Assembly (NCBI GenBank): GCA_036365455.1
Contig: JAWQUS010000021.1
Coordinates: forward strand, 19,776,001-19,840,000
DNA: 64,000 nucleotides
Direction of reading: 5' to 3'
From: Macrosoma leucophasiata
Taxonomy: Eukaryota > Arthropoda > Insecta > Lepidoptera > Hedylidae
Position numbers and translations under genes: made by a program. The notes under the pieces were generated by a model. That model was not told where the DNA came from and did not search any database. It saw nothing but the letters and a program-made list of their open reading frames with translations. Below are positions 46,500 to 57,065 of the stretch, piece after piece (within the stretch, counting starts at the first letter, position 1; every line of letters starts with the position of its first letter).

Positions 46500-46765
46500 A
46501 ACCGCTTTTTACTAAATGCATATGTACGAGTATGTATACACGGTACATATACCAAAACAATATTTTTTTCAATTTTTGTCTATCTGTCTGTCTGCCTGTT
46601 TGTTCCCGCTAATCTCGAGAGCGGCTGGACCGATTTTGACGGAAATTTCACTGGCAGATAGCTTATGTAATAAGGAGTAACTTAGGCTACTTTTATACTA
46701 GCTACTGGGTAGATACTGAACAATCTTAAATTCTCGCACGGATGAAGACGCGGGCACAGCAGTAG
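46500..46765 (-). repeat. dispersed element G, copy 1
   Basis: Inverse of the copy at 60890: shares CGGCTGGACCGATTTTGACG, GGCAGATAGCTTATGTAATA, GTAGATACTGAACAAT and AACCGCTTTTTACTAAATGC. A widespread sequence type in Lepidoptera (AGCTGTGCCCGCGACTTCG class). Confidence 0.65.
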
Positions 46766-46836
46766 GAAAAAACTCTGTGAACGAAGGTTAGGCACGCACG
46801 TGGACTTTAAAAAAAAGCTTTTAAAAATTATAAATT

Positions 46837-47030
46837 AAAAACTGGTTGCCTGTAAAGTCGGTTTTACGGGCGAATATTTTACGTGGCAACGTCTTTTTCT
46901 CGGTAGAAAGGCATTCGCCGGTCCGGCAGGCCTCTCTCTCGTTCGGTGACTCATCGTTACGTTACCGGGCGTTACACTTTTTCATGAGTGACTCCGAGCC
47001 GCAACCTAATTTAAGACGTTGTCACGTCAA
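46837..47030 (+). repeat. inverted element F, right copy
   Basis: Mirror of 45795-45987 with only a few base differences; the two enclose about 850 bp with a SINE fragment and element G. Either a large foldback transposon or two separate insertions. Confidence 0.8.
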
Positions 47031-47639
47031 AAATAATTTATAACCTAGAAGACACAAAGTTGCAGTCACGCAGGAGCACAGTGAAAGAGTCATGAAGCGG
47101 TGCGTGAGGTCAGTTCCTTGCGCAACGCAAGGGTCTCTTAATAAGGAAGTGCACCCGACCGTTGACCCGCCTCACTGCAGACCCTTTGTACTCTCATTTA
47201 ATCCAGGGCTGGACTTTGCACTTGATGTCTATGCCATCTTAAATATCTGTTTTCATTGTAGATTGGCATCAATCACTAGGTATTATAAAGTCGCCCTATT
47301 TTCTCCGTCTGTATGTATGCGCTAATCTCGGGAAGTTGTGAATGGATTTTGTTTCTGTTTGAAATGTTGGGAAGACGGTTTTCTGAGGAAGGTTTATAGG
47401 TATCTATAATAAATGCTAAGTACCCGTGCGTAGTCGAGGCGGGTCGCTAGCATTGAATAAATAAAACCGCCGAAATTAAACATCTAATAACGAAACGTCA
47501 CTCACTCATCGTGACCTCTCAGAAGCTACAAGTGCCAGAAATTATGAATGGCTCTTTTTAGGACGAAGGTACCTTAGAAGGATTTTGCGAAATTAGACCC
47601 CTAAAATTAGATCCCTTGGTCTTTTGAGGTGCGACTACA
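47031..47639. other. non-coding spacer
   Basis: No gene or repeat boundary recognised. Confidence 0.35.
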
Positions 47640-47902
47640 ACCATCAAAGCATGCAGTTCACATGGATGTTAAGTGTCAGCAGCCTATATACAACTACACA
47701 AAAACTCGAGGTCAAAATGCATGCGTTGCCACTCTTGATTTCGAGGTGGTTATGTCTCTATGATAATAATTCCGGGCCATACGTTACTTACCATCTAACC
47801 GGAAAATGATAGCGCTGAACACTACCCTTTAGCGGCAGATAGATAGGGTAATGCGGTGGTGCCTATGGTCTCGAGCTCCAACACTAGAACTCTACCAGTA
47901 AA
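47640..47902 (-). repeat. SINE-like family A, decayed copy
   Basis: Minus orientation: CATGCAGTTCACATGGATGT, GCGCTGAACACTACCCTTTA and CTAGAACTCTACCAGTA, with many changes and no T-run. Confidence 0.7.
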
Positions 47903-47975
47903 AGCCCTAGTGTTGTAGTCCCTAACGTTCCACCGCACTAGCATGGGCGTGATGATCTGGCTAACCTAACCTAAC

Positions 47976-48666
47976 TAGGGATTGCAATCCCGTAAAATGG
48001 AATACAGCATTCCCGCGGGATCCCGCACCCCTTATCAGTCTGGTGGATCCCGCACCTTAAAAATGCGGACACGCGGATACCGCAAATTTAAATTTGCGGC
48101 TAAAACATTCATGAAGTTTCGCGAGAAATCATTCTTAATCTCATTATTAATAAGATTCGATTACCTTACCTGTTTTAGATGTAAGGTTAAAATTAAACAA
48201 AACTTAATACCTTCCTAACATTTAAAGATGAAGGTCCTAAAACTGATTTGATTACTAATTACTGCTACTTACTTAATTATAATTTAATTAATATTCTGTC
48301 AGAAAACAAATACTTTTGTTGCAATGTGATGAATGAGATATATTTTATTAATAATACTTTACTTTTAATAAAAACCTGCAATTTCAATTGTTGTTTCATA
48401 TTATTTCGCATTAACACATGCTTGTGAAATATATTTTATTTTTAAAGAAAAATGGAAAGAAATTCAATTGGAAGAGCGGCTGGACTAGATTCCCAGTAGG
48501 TCGCGAGTTCGAGTCTCGCCTGAAGTCAAATTTTTCTTTCCATTTTTCTTTAAAAATAAAATAAATTTCAATTGTTTTTATAACAAAATTTCAAAAATGC
48601 GGGATCCCACGGGATCCGATCTATTAATCCCGCGGGATTGAATAAGCTGCGGGATTGCAATCCCTA
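47976..48666. mobile_element. hAT-like non-autonomous element with nested SINE
   Basis: Ends are TAGGGATTGCAATCCCG and its complement CGGGATTGCAATCCCTA. The 8-bp flanks AACCTAAC (47968-47975) and GTCCTAAC (48667-48674) match at 6 of 8. Subterminal CCCGCGGGAT motifs repeat near both ends. A family B SINE lies inside. No transposase frame. Confidence 0.72.
48380..48575 (+). repeat. family B SINE inside the hAT-like element, palindromic
   Basis: The tRNA-like head (AGAGCGGCTGGACTAGATTC, GCGAGTTCGAGTCTCGCCTG) is flanked by inverted arms, TTTAAAGAAAAATGGAAAGA before and TCTTTCCATTTTTCTTTAAA after. The tail sequence therefore occurs on both sides in opposite orientation. Confidence 0.72.
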
Positions 48667-48674
48667 GTCCTAAC

Positions 48675-49113
48675 ACTGCGTACGCTAATGGATGACATTT
48701 GACAAATCACGGGTGACTCCATAATGGATGCAATGTGTGTCAATTGCTTATTTATATCGCTGGATATGTCTTAAGACGTGTCTTCCCTGAGATCCTGACC
48801 TCAAGGAAATCTTGAGATTTATATTGATGATCTGTCGCACCTAAATTATATGTGCAGAAAGAATATTGACCTATATGTACAGTTCCCAGCTTATACAGTT
48901 CCAAGAAATATTCAATATCAACCAGTAGCGATTCCTGGTGTTTATAATTGGGGTGGCTCCAGCTTTTGTTACCAACGAGTATATAGGGTGTAGTGTTAAG
49001 TGCGCAAAACCTGAAAACTGCACAACTTTCAGTCTTTCATTCACGTATTAGGAACGGACTTTGCAAAAAAGAAATTTCATACAATTTAACATTTTTTAAC
49101 ATTTAACACCGCC
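48675..49113. other. non-coding spacer
   Basis: Nothing recognised. Confidence 0.35.
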
Positions 49114-49252
49114 GTTCGATCCCCGCACCGCCCGGGACAAATATTTGTATAGGCCATACAAATATTTGTCCCGGGCGGTGCGGGGATCGAACCCGCAACC
49201 CTTCGAATCATACGATCGTTTCACACCGCTAGACTAACCGGATCGTCATTCA
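49114..49252. repeat. head-to-head palindromic family C SINE
   Basis: Perfect 37-bp arms (49114-49150 and 49156-49192) around a 5-base loop AGGCC. Each arm is the tRNA-like B-box region (GTTCGATCCCCGCACCGCCC); only the right side continues into the rest of the tRNA-like head. The palindrome would form a very stable hairpin in RNA 32 bp beyond the donor of the next exon. Confidence 0.85.
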
Positions 49253-49283
49253 AATTGCTTAAAATACGAAACTAGATACTAAC

Positions 49284-49381
49284 TTGGAACGATCATCGTC
49301 GGAGAGGATCTCGTTGGCATCGTCAGCCGTGTTGTCGCCGTCGCTGAAGCCTGACCCCGTGCTCTGGTGGTGCTCTGGGAT
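49284..49381 (-). CDS. MYORG-like GH31 glycosidase, upstream N-terminal exon
   Basis: Acceptor TTTTTTTTCCCCAG/ATCCCA (strong), donor CCAA/GTTAGT. It encodes IPEHHQSTGSGFSDGDNTAD and DANEILSDDDRS plus two bases of a Lys codon completed by the exon at 37551, 11.7 kb away. The phase match, codon use and acidic/Ser content support the join. It starts in phase 0, so any upstream exon must end in phase 0. Confidence 0.75.
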
Positions 49382-49419
49382 CTGGGGAAAAAAAATCTGT
49401 TACAGAGGCAAAAGAAATT

Positions 49420-49650
49420 AAGCTTCCGGAGTGGCAACGGGGTGGTCTGTAAGCAGCAGTATATACATAAGTATAGCTCTGACACTGGAGCTCTACCTTA
49501 TCTTATGATAAGGTAGAGCCAGTGTCAGAACTCGAAAGCGAAGGTACCACCGCATTACCCAATCTAATAAATCTACCACTATATGGTAGCGTTGAGCACT
49601 ATCGTTTTCCGGTTTGATGGTTATGTATGGCCTTGTTATAGCTGTAATTT
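49420..49650 (+). repeat. SINE-like family A, rearranged fragments
   Basis: A 3'-type scrap (CCGGAGTGGCAACGG) is followed by an inverted ACCTTATC/GATAAGGT junction at about 49496-49508. A 5'-half copy follows (GTGTCAGAACTCGAAAGCGA to GGTTATGTATGGCC). Confidence 0.6.
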
Positions 49651-49694
49651 CTCAGCAAAAGTCTGTGCAATTCAAACTGACATCTCATCATCAT

Positions 49695-49935
49695 TACTGG
49701 TTGTAGAGTTCCATTGACGGAGCTCGTGGGTGTACGCACCATCACATAACCTACTTACCTCTAAATGGTAGGTAATACTTAGCACTACTGTGTTCCGGTC
49801 AAGTGGTAAATTACACCTTAGGCCTTAGAAGAGGTAACGCATGTACTGTACGTCATATATCATGTTGAAGGGCTACAGTATTAATACAATGTAAACTGTA
49901 CATTTGCTTGTTTGCCACTTTCACTTATAAATTTA
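49695..49935 (+). repeat. SINE-like family A, diverged copy
   Basis: From TACTGGTTGTAGAGTTCCAT to TGCTTGTTTGCCACTTTCAC. Many changes, but every block is in order. Confidence 0.68.
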
Positions 49936-50479
49936 TACACATCGGAAACGACACTCACAATTTGAATACCAGCTATCGAATTCATTTTCCAAAATTAGCA
50001 AATACCACACAATTTAACCACGAAAAACAAAAAGCAATGACATATTTTTAACAAAATAATATTTCTTTGGTCATCCACCAACATAAATAGAAAATAAAAA
50101 TTTTAAAAATTAGATAATCGTTACATTTAATTTTATATCAAAATTTAAAAACAAACAGTTAATAAAATTATACATGCACTAGTGTTCATTTTGTATACTT
50201 GTTGTATTCCGCAGGCAACATTAACTGTCTTATCTGACATTATGACAGGTCAAATAAAGAATTGTATACACAATTAACTATTTGTACATATTTTGGGGTC
50301 AGTACTCTATTTTGCTTTTATAAAAAAAACCGCAATGAAATGAACATATTTTCAAACTTTTTGCGCTATGATGCAAACAAGAATGCAGTCTCATATTGGT
50401 AATTTATGGTATTAAGATTCAGATACACCAAAATATATTTTGCATCCGATATTACCTACAATACTACCTAACTCTGTCT
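49936..50479. other. AT-rich non-coding DNA
   Basis: Nothing recognised. Confidence 0.35.
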
Positions 50480-50920
50480 ATATAATAATAATATAATAAT
50501 AATAATAATGTTGCCCCCTGTCGACCATCGGGTTGGCTGTTTGGGGGGCCCACCAAGGAGAGGCGAGTCACCACCTGCCTAAAGTAGGATTCGATAATGT
50601 GAGATGTTGAATATAGGCAGGTGCCGGATCTCACTCCATAGGCCCAGCCAGCTAGTCCCCCCAGTTCACCCATATAGCCCAAAGTTTGGCAAATCACTTT
50701 TCATTACAATAGTCCCATTATATTCTGCGGGGTCTGTCTGTGCCTGTATTAACTATTGATGCAGTCAGAGAGAGTTCCCGCCGAATATAACCCATTACAA
50801 AGTAAATCAAAATTCTCGAAAGGGCCTCTACGTGTTGGACCTCCCATGTCGCCGCGCAAGCCTGACAAAGGTCCGGGGTTCAGATTGGACCCCGTGCTGA
50901 CGAGAGACATAATAATAAAG
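50480..50920 (-). repeat. dispersed repeat, probably non-LTR retrotransposon debris
   Basis: GC-rich stretch with CACCAAGGAGAGGCGAGTCA, TGCCGGATCTCACTCCATAG and GGTCCGGGGTTCAGATTGG. The composition stands out from AT-rich surroundings; no frame longer than 77 codons. Confidence 0.4.
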
Positions 50921-51039
50921 CAAATTTATTTCTAATCCATAAAAGTTATAACATTATATATTACAAAACAAATAAATGCTAAATATAACAAGTATTTTTT
51001 TTTTTCCATATGTATTTGTTTCGTCTATTATTTTTCTTC

Positions 51040-51330
51040 TACTCGCTATTTTAGCTTTCTTCAGTACCATTGATCGGAACCCCTTCTCGGGTAAAGGTCT
51101 CTTCCAGCTTTTTCCAGACCTTTCTATCCATAGCTCTCTTTCTCCATTAGCTACCAGCTATCACCTTTATGTCTTCTATCCACCTTTTTTTCGGGCGCCC
51201 TCTTTTCCTTTTTCCCTTTGGTCCTTCCCATAAAGTCGTTTCTAACGTCCATCTACCATCTGTGCATCTTGCTATATGTTCCGCCCATTGCCACTTCTGT
51301 TTTAGTGCAAATTGCAAAGCGTCTATAACT
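51040..51330 (-). pseudogene. non-LTR reverse-transcriptase C-terminal remnant
   Basis: The minus strand reads KWQWAEHIARCTDGRW, GKRKRGRPKKRWIEDIKVIA, a stop, then DRKVWKKLEETFTREG. This matches the 'W.GH.AR....RW......KR.RGRP..RW.DDI......W....DR..W..L.E.F' tail of insect endonuclease/reverse transcriptases. At least one in-frame stop (after IAGS) and no upstream polymerase. Confidence 0.75.
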
Positions 51331-51794
51331 TTAGTTTTTTATTTTATTTTTACACTTTTTACTTTATGCAATCTTCTAATCTTCAGAAAGCTTATTTCCA
51401 TTGCTTTCTGGCATGCTACTAATTTAGATTTTAGTTTTGTATTGTATGTCTACGTTCTGTTCTGTCTATATACACCCACACAAAGACCAGAAATCAAAAT
51501 GCAGATGCTTTCCCGCCTTAGAGCTTAGTTGTTATAATAATATCTCTGTGATAGTTAGACAGGGTCAGGGTCTACTATATAGCACGTAAGAAGGTAAGCG
51601 TAACAATCCAATGTACCTCCCAGAAATTAAACTTCAGACTTGCTTTTAGCTGTTTAGCAACTAACTTCAAACTGTCGCTTATAACTGTCGGTGTCGTAAA
51701 AATTCACTCTCACTATTTTTTCCAATCCCGCCAAAATAAGTACCTACTTACAACTTACCTACTTACTACTTATAACTTCAAAAACCTTTCCTTT

Positions 51795-52440
51795 TTAGGG
51801 TTCCCTAGTAAACAAGGAACCCTTATAGTTTCCCTTATAGACCCTTTAGTCTGTCTGTCCGTCCGCGGTTTAGCGCAAAAACTATTAGCACTAGAGACTT
51901 GAAATTTGGCACAAGTATACACCTTAATCACGCCGACAAAGTGGTAGAATAAAAACATGAAAAAAAAAATATTTAGGATAACTTCCCCTAATTGTAACTC
52001 GAGGATATTTTTTTATTTTCGATTACCATTTAGTGTGGGGTATCGTTGGATAGGTCTTTCAAAAATATTATAGATGTCCGAAAATATTTTTTTAATTTAG
52101 TGAACTGTTCGTGACTTGTTAAGCTTTAAAGTGCAATTTTTCGTTAGGAGTCAAGTGTCTCCCCCCTCTACCAACTAAACGGTTGTTGTTAGAAATTCAA
52201 ACGTTACGGTAACAGTAGCCACATATAACGCAATTAAAAGGAAAACCATCACACTTAATTTAGTTTAACTAGTTGGCGAGTAATAGTCGACCAAATGTAA
52301 TACTTTAAATTTTTTAACAACTCCATAGGAAATATATATTTTTTTTCATTGCAATAATCAAACCTCAAAAAACTACGGCACCCTTCACTGCGCGTGGCCC
52401 AACACGCACTTGACTGGCTTTTACTTTGCAATCTACAACG
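51795..52440. repeat. dispersed repeat ('AGGGTTCC..AAGGAACCCTTATAG' type)
   Basis: Starts AGGGTTCCCTAGTAAACAAG with GTCTGTCTGTCCGTCCGCGG just inside. It ends near GGCACCCTTCACTGCGCGTG, ACACGCACTTGACTGGCTTT. This ordered pair is a very common insect interspersed sequence. Non-coding here. Confidence 0.6.
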
Positions 52441-52611
52441 GAACCACGCATAAAAATTACATCGAGAACTATTAACTTGTACTAAGGTTTATCATAGATC
52501 AAATTGTGTTAAACATACAAAAAATAGGATAACAGTAGGAACATTACATAATTATTACACAAAGTATTCAAGTAATCGTGCAATGTTTTTGTGATGATAG
52601 GTCGTAATAAG

Positions 52612-52835
52612 AGTTTATTCCTGACAAAAGACGTCCACAGCTGGACAAAGCTTTCCCCAAAGACGCACCACAATGTTGTGCGTTAGGGAGAGAATCACAC
52701 TAATATTATAAATGTGGAAGTTAGTTTGTTTGTATGTTTGTCCGTCAATCACGCCGAAACTACCTACTTTAGAGGGCAGTCTGCGAGCGTGGGAATTAAT
52801 TTTTGAACACACACATAGAATTTTGCTACTCACAC
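52612..52835. repeat. composite of two dispersed repeat fragments
   Basis: AAGACGTCCACAGCTGGACA (a sequence common in Lepidoptera) is joined to ACACTAATATTATAAATGTG..AGTTTGTTTGTATGTTTGTC, the usual end of element-G-like repeats. Confidence 0.5.
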
Positions 52836-53329
52836 AAATAGATCACGCAGTATAGAATACCTACGCTAAGAAGTGACAAGAACTGACATAATTACCGTAT
52901 CCATCGCCTACTTACCTCGGTAGGATGTTTAAGAACGTCACAAAAAACACGCAATATATTTGGCCATTGTTTATCGCAGCCTATAAAAGGTGCGGTCTTA
53001 GTGTAAGCGTTGGGTGTATTAGTTTAATAATAATTGTGGGAGTAAAATTATTATTCAGACAGCTTTCTGTGAGATTAAGGAAATGTAATACATTTTTTTA
53101 TTGCTATTGAACCTGATTAGAATAAAACTACATAATATTATTATTTCTTAACGGATTCTGATTAAATTGGTTATACAGATAGGGTATTTGCTGACTTAGA
53201 TTATAGGATACTTTTTATCCCGAAAAAAGGTTCTTGTGGGTTGCAATGGGATGATTTGATGAGCTTCCACAGGTTACGCGAAAAGACGCACACGACGTAC
53301 AAAAAGATGTACACGCGGGCAGAACCGCG

Positions 53330-53575
53330 GGCAACAGCAAGTATGCCATAATCGCCACGCTTGGCAGGCAGATTGGCGATCGCAGTGGCGGTAGTTTTAT
53401 CGCGGGACGCTGCTTCCCATCCCACGTTGTTATTTATACTACCGTCCTATTGGAATGGTTTGGTCGCCATTGTTCGGTTAACTGACTGCACTATTGGAAG
53501 CATTCTTTTCCAGTAGAAAAAAACTCTTCCACTAGTGGGCGGTGGTGTCTCACGTCCCGACGCCATTAAATGAGT
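53330..53575 (-). repeat. dispersed element E, copy 2
   Basis: Inverse of the copy at 44870: GCCATAATCGCCACGCTTGG, GATCGCAGTGGCGGTAG, CGCGGGACGCTGC, CTAGTGGGCGGTGGTGTCTC. Confidence 0.65.
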
Positions 53576-53626
53576 TACTAGCATTTCATGCACATGATTA
53601 TAATAATATTGCACCATAGGTATAAT

Positions 53627-53939
53627 CATAGACCAACTCGGCCCATCGGTCGCGGCGAACCGGAGGGGAGGAGCCATAGCGTTTATTAACGATGCAAAAC
53701 ATTCTGTAATTTTTTGCGGGGGGGAAATACGTGTAACACACACTCACACTACAAAAATCGTCTATTACTACGAAACTCGCACCTGACTTTAACAAATACA
53801 TAAACAATTTCACGCACACATTTAAATATCTGGGCGACACGCATAGGACCATTTGGTCTTGTACTTTGACAGAGGGGAAAGCCTGCATATGGCTACTCCC
53901 CTCCGGTCCGCCGCGGCCGGTGGCCCGTGTTGCTCTATA
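53627..53939. mobile_element. hAT-type MITE, copy 3
   Basis: Starts CATAGACC and ends TTGCTCTATA (last base differs from the other copies). Flanked by GGTATAAT and GGTAGAAT (7 of 8 match). Interior includes TTTTTTGCGGGGGGGAAATA and ATAGGACCATTTGGTCTTGT, shared with copy 4. Confidence 0.82.
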
Positions 53940-54298
53940 GGTAGAATTATTAAAGTATAATATTTTAGGAGTTGCTCACCCGCCTGAGGTTTTTAGGAAT
54001 TATAGGCCCTGGCTTTAAACATTTACTTTATGGCCGAACGATGTCTGCCAGATCAGCTAGTTTTTTTATAAAAATATAAATGATACATACTGACCTCAGT
54101 GAGCGGTATGCAGTCAAAATGTCGCGATGCAGAGCGCATGGTGCGCCGGCGCAGCGCAAAATGAACATCATAATTAATCAATTAGCTAATTAGACTTCGT
54201 TTGAGGTGTCTGAGATTTGTCTGAGTCCTTGCTATTTATAGAGTAGGAATACTTTATAACTAATTACAAGGCGTAGTAGAAACGTAGTTTTTTATGTT

Positions 54299-54585
54299 TT
54301 TACTGGTGGTAGTGTTCTAAGTGTGACTAAGGGCGAAATCACCACCGCATTACCTAATCTATCAGCCGCAAAATGGGAGTCAGCACTGTCGTGTTCCGAT
54401 TGGATGGTAATGTATGGCCCCGTAATAACTATCACAGAGACATAACAACTTAGGTGTCAGGGGGTGGCAGCACATCTGCATTTTGACTACATTTGGTTTT
54501 TGTGTAGATGTCTACAGGCTCTGCAGTCATCACTTACTATGTGAACTGTATGCTTGTTTGCCACCTTCATTTTATAAATAAATGT
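54299..54585 (+). repeat. SINE-like family A, near full-length
   Basis: From TACTGGTGGTAGTGTTCTAA to TGCTTGTTTGCCACCTTCAT, ending ATAAATAAA. Confidence 0.78.
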
Positions 54586-56469
54586 TATGCACTAGTCGAA
54601 TCGTATCTTTGCAAGTTTTTATTTCATTAATTCATATTTTAATGCTACTAGACATTCTCTTACAGTCAGCCTTGGGGTTATGGGACAGAATGAGTACGGG
54701 TGTAAGGTAAATTAAAGAAATACCCCTAATAGTAAGGGCGAGTTCATTGTCTTTTTAATAAACATGAATCCTTTTTGTTTTTTTTTTTTGTCAAAATAAT
54801 AATAGAAGAATTTAATATCTCGTTTATTATTTACTAATTTAATAATTGATATATGCAACAAAGTATTTAGTACCTTGGTAAATTAAGATAATTCCTATGC
54901 CTACAATCAACAGTCGAAAAAACTACATTGGTAGGAAAATTCAAGAGCGATTTCGTGCTCCCAAAAACACGCCATCTTACGGCATTTTCATGAACCAAAC
55001 CGTTCTTGCTCTTGCACGACGACGCGTGAGCTCTACATTTTATACTTTAATAGTACACCGCTAGATGGCGCGCGTTTATACTTTGTATATTTTGTAAAGA
55101 ATAGCGAAATATAAACTATGAAAAAAGCATCTTTGAATAAATTTGAGATTTATTAAGAAAACTGCACTAGTGGTAGAGCTCCGGACCTCGAGAGCATAGG
55201 CATCAATGCATAATCTACTTTTCGCTAAATTATGGACAGCTCTATCGTGCTTCAGTTATAATAATATGGTATAATAAGACTTTATTGTTTTTTCCGACAC
55301 AGAGAGTGGTGAAGCCTCTTAATTTTGGTTCTTCATTATTTTGTCCCTCTGGATTGAATGCCTAATGGCTGATGTGTATCGCTAGCGCTACTTTGATTTG
55401 CCGGGCGTCCAAAGAGTTATAACTTGGCCTAAAAGAATTAGCGCAGCCATGACTGGCCAAAACAATATTTAAAAGAAAAAAAGTTTATTTTAAATAATCA
55501 AAGAAAAATAAACAAATGGAGTTTTGGCGGGAACCTTGAAAGAGGCGTATGGTGCTCTTATTTTATTTCATTTTCTTGGTGTATTTTTAAGTAATATTGA
55601 ATAAAGTTGGTGGCATTTTGTTTGATATAGGTTTATTACAGTGCCCGTGTATAGTGAAATAGAATAACAGTGCGAAAACACGACTTTTCAGCTTGCCTCC
55701 AAAACTTCATTGTAAATGTTCTGGTAAAGTAGCCATCGCTTTACTCGAATAACCTGACTGTAACTCACTTGACTGACATATTATACTTCATAACTTATTT
55801 ATTTGATACTTACATATTAAACTTGATGACTATAATAAACCAACTTTTACACTGCTTAAATAAATACGAAATATCGTTTTACTTGACACTGGCAATATGC
55901 GTAATAGCGATGCCATAAAACAAAAAATAAATAAATAAATAAACAAATGACCTAATTATTATTTTTTCATTACTCTCTTACTCATCAAAAGTTAACACAC
56001 TATTTTATAATAATTAAAAATCTAGCCCAATTTCGAAGTTATCGGACCCTCCGAATAAGCTGGTGGAGATCAATTTATGGTCGAAGAAGACGCCGGCGTC
56101 GAGAAGTATACACCAAACCTGACTACGTGTTCGTTAAGATCCATAACCAGATCTGCGGTACCTCTGTACAGTCTCCAATTTGGTGAGTGGCTTGCACGTT
56201 TGTTATTGGGGTAAATACCCCGAGGGTAAAGATGATCTAGTGCCGAAATGAGGGTAATTATTTTAATATATACTAAGGATTTATAATCCGCCTTGGTGTG
56301 GACTATTTACACGTCCCACAAGAGAGAAAACATCCCCCAGTCCCCAGGAGAGGCAATACATTCGTAAATTAGAACTGTGTTTTTTTTAATGTCATCAATG
56401 TGTTTGATGTTATGTTAAAACTGCAGTCTATAGACATCTTCTCAAAAACCAGAGGTCATACACAATAGG
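54586..56469. other. non-coding DNA with a SINE A scrap
   Basis: A decayed family A 5' piece lies at about 55163-55262 (AGTGGTAGAGCTCC, TCGAGAGCATAGGCATCAAT). The rest is AT-rich with no supported gene. Confidence 0.4.
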
Positions 56470-56630
56470 TAATTTCCAAATTCATAACATCTTAGGCCTC
56501 AGGAGTGGTAACGCATCTGCATTTTGACCTTGGTCTTTGTGTAAGTGTCTATAGGCTGCAGTCATCATTTAACATCAATGTGAACTGCATGCTTGTTGCT
56601 GCATGTGTCACTGCCATTACATAAAAAAGT
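56470..56630 (+). repeat. SINE-like family A, 3' half
   Basis: GGCCTCAGGAGTGGTAACGC, CTATAGGCTGCAGTCATCAT, then GTGAACTGCATGCTTGTTGC and ACATAAAAAA. Confidence 0.72.
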
Positions 56631-56831
56631 ACAGTGTAGTAAAGTATGAATGTATGTTTGTTACTGAAACCCGCTAAAGCGGCGGATTTCGATGAGAATA
56701 TGTAGGTACACAGGTAGAGTAGGTATATGGCACATAGGATAATTTTTATCCCGTTCAGAGGTTCCTGATGAAATTTTTAAGTACACACATACGAAGTCGC
56801 GGCCAAAAGCTAGTTAGGAAATATAAAAGAC

Positions 56832-57065
56832 CTTTGAATCCAAGAAGTTATTGATACTGCTAGAACTCCCAGAACTGCAATCAATACTGTCTTCGCTGTT
56901 ACACAACCCGCGCCCGCGTCCGCGTCCGCGTCCGCTCTCGCCTCCGCTACCGTCCCCGCTTCCATCCCCGCTACTCTTACTGATGTCAGAATCCGATTCT
57001 ATCCACAATGGCGAACGATATTTGAACTTGTGTGCCAATGCGTTGAATCTTGATTCGTTGTTCAT
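56832..57065 (-). CDS. candidate first coding exon (alternative N-terminus of the GH31 gene?)
   Basis: An ATG with A at -3 opens a 78-codon frame: MNNESRFNALAHKFKYRSPL, WIESDSDISKSSGDGSGDGS, a GRGRGRGRG run, then CNSEDSIDCSSGSSSSINNF and LDSK. It ends in phase 0 at AAG/GTCTTT, a weak donor, matching the phase-0 start of the exon at 49381. The acidic/Ser-rich style resembles that exon. The Arg-Gly run comes from a CGCGTC-type repeat. It could instead belong to another gene or be a chance ORF. Confidence 0.45.

Larger units (their letters stand above)
37552..49283 (-). other. 11.7-kb GH31 intron filled with mobile elements
   Basis: This intron of the GH31 gene holds the mariner relic, a hAT MITE, the hAT-like element, the retrotransposon fragment and many SINE copies listed separately. 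No other coding exon could be supported inside it. Confidence 0.7.

Noticed and set aside
45788..47043. Short ORFs MPVKSVLRAKILR.. and MSHRTRERPAG.. in element F
   Set aside because: Present because the element is duplicated; the frames end at different flanking stops and show no family resemblance.
53447..53888. ORFs of about 97 codons over 53447-53888
   Set aside because: They lie within the hAT MITE and element E and are not conserved in frame among copies.
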